From Pseudotamlana agarivorans (GTDB taxonomy: Bacteria > Bacteroidota > Bacteroidia > Flavobacteriales > Flavobacteriaceae): a stretch of 63,632 nucleotides of DNA. Under the pieces are notes generated by a model. It ran no database searches. It was given only the letters and a program-made list of their open reading frames with translations, and was not told where the DNA came from. The translations under genes and the position numbers were made by a program. How positions within the stretch are numbered: the first letter of the stretch is position 1; each line of letters opens with the position of its first letter. The stretch is taken from positions 1-63,632 of the forward strand of contig NZ_LXEI01000020.1 in assembly GCF_001642835.1 (NCBI RefSeq), in the 5' to 3' direction. Of the stretch, positions 60,579 through 63,632 are shown piece by piece.

Positions 60579-61922
60579 TTATAACATCTTTTTAATATCA
60601 CTTCCCCAAGTCGGGTACACAAATGCCATACTTTTAAGCGCATCAACTTTTATTTTCTGATGAATTGCTAAAGTGAATAAGTTAATCGTTTCAGCAGCAC
60701 ACGATCCTAATATATGTGCACCAAGGACCTCATTAGTAGCTTCATTAATTAACACTTTATAGGCATATGATTTTTCATTCGACCGTTTGGCATTGTACCA
60801 GTGTCCAACGCGATCTTGTCTTACAATAACATTACTATATTGTTTTTTCGCTTCCTTTTCAGATAAACCAACTGAAGCTAAATTAGGCAAAGTAAATACC
60901 GCAGATGGTACTGTATGCACGTCTATTTGCGTTTTATTATTGTTTATAATATTTTCGGCAACAATTTTAGCCTCCATACCCGAAAGCGGTGTAAGCGGCA
61001 CACTGTAGGAAGACACATCGCCACAGGCATACACACTTGTATTTGTAGTATTTTGCAAATAAGCATTTACCATAACTCCTGCATCTGAGTAAGCGACATT
61101 TCCTTGATCTAATCCAAGTTCGCTAATCGCTGGAACACGTCCTGCTGTATTGAAAATTATGCGTGCTTTTAGCGAGCTACTTTTGCCATCGACCGTGTAA
61201 TTTAAACGGTGATTTTTACGAAGTTTTTCTACGGAATCCACTTCAGCGTTGAAAATAAATTTAATACCTAATGCTTTTGAAACTTGAAGCAAGTCGGCGG
61301 CTAAGTCATTATCAAACGCTTTTAGAATGCCATCGTTTCGTTCTATTAGCGTAACCTCACAACCATATCGTGCTGCCATATGAGCAAGCTCCATACCTAC
61401 ATAACCACCACCTATAAAGATCATACTTTTAGGAAGCTTTTTTAGCTTCAAAAAATCGTCACTTGTATGTAAGTAATTTGCACCTTCAAAAGTTAGAACC
61501 CTAGGGACAAGCCCTGTAGCAATAACTATTTTTTTTGCTTTAACAGTTTTTCCCTCTACAGAAAGTGTATTAATATCTAAAAATTTAGGGGATTGATGAA
61601 ACAAGGTTACTCTCAAGTCTTTTAATTGCCCTTCGGTTCCTGCGGGAACATTATAGGTAAACTCTCGTTTAAATTTTTGATTTTTTTCCCAGTTTAACTC
61701 CGGCAACACCGAAACTCCTTTACCTTGTAAATTACTAGCCATTTCAAACACCTCTGTAGGACCTAAAATAACTTTTTTAGGATCACAGCCTCTATTCGCA
61801 CAAGTACCACCAAAAGCTCTATTATCAGCTATAGCCACTTTTAAGCCTTCTCTAGCACATAATTTGGCTACCAGTCGTCCTGCAACACCACTACCTATAA
61901 CAAATACATCAAATTCTTCCAT
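60579..61922 (-). CDS. FAD/NAD(P)-dependent disulfide oxidoreductase-like protein
   Basis: This 447-residue flavoprotein of the pyridine nucleotide-disulfide family has the FAD-binding GSGVAGRLVAKLCAREG (residues 9-25), the redox motif GGTCANRGCDPKK (about 38-50, CxxxxC), the NAD(P) motif FIGGGYVGMELAHMAARYG (about 169-187) and the closing YACGDVSSY block. The C-terminal dimerisation domain ends AFVYPTWGSDIKKML, with Tyr where glutathione or lipoamide reductases have the catalytic His (HPT). The substrate is therefore unclear. It is cytoplasmic, on the minus strand, single gene. Confidence 0.88.
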   Translation of the reverse strand: MEEFDVFVIGSGVAGRLVAKLCAREGLKVAIADNRAFGGTCANRGCDPKKVILGPTEVFEMASNLQGKGVSVLPELNWEKNQKFKREFTYNVPAGTEGQLKDLRVTLFHQSPKFLDINTLSVEGKTVKAKKIVIATGLVPRVLTFEGANYLHTSDDFLKLKKLPKSMIFIGGGYVGMELAHMAARYGCEVTLIERNDGILKAFDNDLAADLLQVSKALGIKFIFNAEVDSVEKLRKNHRLNYTVDGKSSSLKARIIFNTAGRVPAISELGLDQGNVAYSDAGVMVNAYLQNTTNTSVYACGDVSSYSVPLTPLSGMEAKIVAENIINNNKTQIDVHTVPSAVFTLPNLASVGLSEKEAKKQYSNVIVRQDRVGHWYNAKRSNEKSYAYKVLINEATNEVLGAHILGSCAAETINLFTLAIHQKIKVDALKSMAFVYPTWGSDIKKML

Positions 61923-61999
61923 AGTTCAATGTAGCACTTCGAACAATGCTACATGACCTTTTTCACAAAATTGTTTAACCTTAAAAAATCTATACAGGA

Positions 62000-62446
62000 T
62001 TACCTGAGATACTGTCGAGCAGCCCAACTTTCATATTGTTCAAATTGGTCATCGTCTAGAATAGCTTTTAGAATGGTTTTTTCAATTTCAGTCTTTTCAT
62101 CCACCTCTAGTAGCGCATAAGCATTTTCTTCATGATCGGCATGCCATTGTTTTAATGAAGATTCATATTGATTTATTTGGTCTGGGCTCATGTTAAATCG
62201 CGCATAAAGTTTCTCACGACGCTCCGGATTATCTAAATTCCAATTTTCATTAACGCTATCAGACTCCACCTCAATAGCAGCCTCGTTTGCTTCAAAATTG
62301 CCAGAAGATTTATAATTAGTAGTATTACCCAACGCATCATTTTCGATACTTTGAGTTTTGTTGACGTTTTCATGAGAGGTTTCGTTTTTACAAGCACTAA
62401 ATGCTAAAACACATAAACCTAAAAAAAATATTCTTACAGGTATCAT
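62000..62446 (-). CDS. Small charged lipoprotein, function unknown
   Basis: This 148-residue protein has the lipobox FLGLCVLAFSAC. The first half after the Cys is low-complexity and rich in Glu, Asn and Ser; the second half is helical (ERREKLYARFNMSPDQINQY, ILDDDQFEQYESWAARQYLR) with MSPDQ and DDDQFEQYE words like the LTxxQ motifs of Spy/CpxP-like proteins. It may be a lipid-anchored relative of such periplasmic chaperones, as an inference. The gene lies 77 nt upstream of the flavoprotein on the same strand, without a terminator in between. Confidence 0.65.
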   Translation of the reverse strand: MIPVRIFFLGLCVLAFSACKNETSHENVNKTQSIENDALGNTTNYKSSGNFEANEAAIEVESDSVNENWNLDNPERREKLYARFNMSPDQINQYESSLKQWHADHEENAYALLEVDEKTEIEKTILKAILDDDQFEQYESWAARQYLR

Positions 62447-62615
62447 AATATTAGTTTTTAAATGAACACCTTAATATTAAAGGATACAGACCATATTTAT
62501 TAGCTGAAATAAAGGAGTTTTTGACTGAAAAAAAACACATAACAAAACATAATAAACTAGTATACTGAATATTATAAATAAAATTCGAAGGTGAAACCTC
62601 AAAATAAAGCATAAA

Positions 62616-62648
62616 AAAAAACGTCTAAGTAAGACTTAGACGTTTTTT
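62616..62648 (-). terminator. Intrinsic terminator after the barrel-protein gene
   Basis: The 14-bp stem AAAAAACGTCTAAG / CTTAGACGTTTTTT with a five-base loop is placed 30 nt after the stop codon of the gene at 62678 on the minus strand, and ends in a U run. Confidence 0.88.
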
Positions 62649-62677
62649 GTTTATTTAATGATTAGATATCTAAATCA

Positions 62678-63328
62678 TTAGAATTTATATAATAAACCAA
62701 ATTGAGGTTGTGCAAATGGGTTATTAAATAAGTTAAAGTTAAATTCAAACCTATTACTTGAATCACCATCTTCAGGGTTTGCATTATTGTACTCTAAAAT
62801 ATCAGCTAATACAAAAGTAGCAGCGAAATTTTTAGTGAAGAAATAATTAATACCCAAAGTAAGGTTAGCTTTAATATCATTATTTGTATTATCATAACGT
62901 GATCCATCTACATTTAAACCTCTAATACGAGAATGACCATACCCAATACCAACATCACCATAAGCTTTAAAACGTTTTTGAGATAGTTCTAAGAAATAAT
63001 ATCTTGCGAAACCACCAATCCCAAAAAAGTTCTCTTTATCTTCTCCATCTTTACTTCCTCCAAAGTCAATATCAGCACCAACAGCGATTTTATCACTTAA
63101 TAAGTATCCAAACTTAGGATTAATACCATAAGATGTGTTATCACCTTCTGTTGTAACAGATACACCGCCTTCTACGAACATGTCTCCTTGTTCAAATGAC
63201 ACACCTTTAGCAGATCTCATTTCTTGACGCACTTGACTTTCTGAAAGCTCTTTATCTGGTAAATTTTGGGCTTGTGCAAATCCAAATGCAAATAAAGCTA
63301 ATGCTGTTCCAATAATTCTTTTTTTCAT
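62678..63328 (-). CDS. Outer-membrane beta-barrel protein
   Basis: This 216-residue protein starts at the ATG at 63328 (MKKRIIGTALALFAFGFAQAQ, a typical signal peptide); the frame is open 33 codons upstream, into the leader, but that part has no signal-like character. The mature protein is a small barrel: VEGGVSVTTEGDNTSYGINPKF, KIAVGADIDFGGS, LTLGINYFFTKNFAATFVL and FGLLYKF at the end. It is a relative of OmpX/OprF-like eight-stranded barrels. Full promoter and terminator match suggests high expression. Confidence 0.85.
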   Translation of the reverse strand: MKKRIIGTALALFAFGFAQAQNLPDKELSESQVRQEMRSAKGVSFEQGDMFVEGGVSVTTEGDNTSYGINPKFGYLLSDKIAVGADIDFGGSKDGEDKENFFGIGGFARYYFLELSQKRFKAYGDVGIGYGHSRIRGLNVDGSRYDNTNNDIKANLTLGINYFFTKNFAATFVLADILEYNNANPEDGDSSNRFEFNFNLFNNPFAQPQFGLLYKF

Positions 63329-63424
63329 AATTAAGTTGTTTTTAAGTTTAATAAAAATCAACAAGTCGAAAAGCCATTGTTTATATTTTTTAATGCTTTT
63401 CTTTCTTGAGGGATTAATTTCAAG

Positions 63425-63455
63425 CAAAAATAGATAGAAAAAAACTTACGTGCAA
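63425..63455 (-). promoter_or_regulatory. Consensus promoter of the barrel-protein gene
   Basis: On the minus strand TTG (63453-63455), 20 nt, TATTTTTG (63425-63432). It predicts a start near 63419 and thus a leader of about 90 nt, which also explains the open frame upstream of the chosen ATG. Confidence 0.75.
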
Positions 63456-63632
63456 CTTGCATGATTTAAATTTTAATTGTTCTAATCATTACCATAATAG
63501 CATCTAATATGTGTATAAGTACCTATTTTAAACTTTATAAATTCAAAAACAATAACAGATTTATGATCAACAAATTGAGATAAAAAGGTTATGAAAATTT
63601 GGTTGTTAATGATAAGTTAGGAACTAATTCCA

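Overview
The window is 63.6 kb of AT-rich DNA from a member of the Flavobacteriaceae (Bacteroidota). The evidence is the protein families (Porin_10-type porin, GSCFA, GIN-domain lipoprotein, DUF4136, DUF5522, BatA/B/D, TPM and LemA proteins, TonB-plug/MG2 hybrid), the lack of strong Shine-Dalgarno sequences, and promoters of the TTG-N17-23-TAnnTTTG type, best seen before the tRNA-fMet gene and the last outer-membrane gene. Nothing in the window fixes the genus. Most of it is ordinary chromosome: translation (lysS, alaS, tRNA-fMet, der, era), cofactors (lipB, hemL), RNase HII, and many envelope proteins.

Layout. 0-8 kb: porin, rnhB, a large lipoprotein, an NdpA-like nucleoid protein, then an HhH/OmpA pair. 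8-14 kb: SatP-like acetate carrier, SBF-type transporter, lipB, a secreted protein, a tiny YqaE/Pmp3 gene, a structured RNA element and lysS. 14-20 kb: membrane and secreted proteins. 20-24 kb: minus-strand run ending in hemL, with a divergent 54-residue DUF5522 gene. 24-34 kb: lipoprotein, crotonase, rhodanese, GSCFA, alaS, and a peptidase-MerR-LemA-TPM-TPM operon. 34-44 kb: a twice-frameshifted pseudogene, a KDG-type sugar kinase, der, era, two FKBP isomerases, an esterase without its usual His, a remnant of a CE12-like esterase, and a LacI-type regulator. 44-57 kb: outer-membrane and lipoproteins, a HAD phosphatase, the MoxR-DUF58-Bat operon, and an eight-haem cytochrome with TPRs. 57-63.6 kb: DUF481 and LRR proteins, a CPXCG protein, tRNA-fMet, a disulfide-reductase-like flavoprotein and a beta-barrel protein.

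The most unusual content is non-coding. Three nearly identical minus-strand units (41343-41514, 41635-41806, 43125-43297) each look like a roughly 90-nt small RNA: a weak -7 box GAACTTTG, a short 5' hairpin, an invariant linker and an intrinsic terminator with 8-9 U. Upstream sequence diverges, yet each copy keeps a palindrome of the form TTATGA-N6-TCATRA centred exactly 36.5 nt from the edge of the -7 box (about -41.5, the class II CRP/FNR position) and two GTTAAA hexamers 11 bp apart starting exactly 61 nt from it. Two further sRNA-like units on the same strand at 26.4-26.7 kb, unrelated in body sequence, also have GTTAAA exactly 61 nt from their -7 boxes. The linker of the three-copy RNA is complementary to AACTAACC-type motifs near the predicted 5' ends of several envelope-protein mRNAs in this window (genes at 15513, 34132, 57077). 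My reading is a small multi-copy sRNA regulon with common upstream control. All of this comes from reading by eye; transcription, regulators and targets are untested.

The 34-44 kb region also looks like a decayed saccharide-utilisation area: sugar kinase, LacI regulator, defective esterase, CE12-type remnant and pseudogene lie among the sRNA copies.
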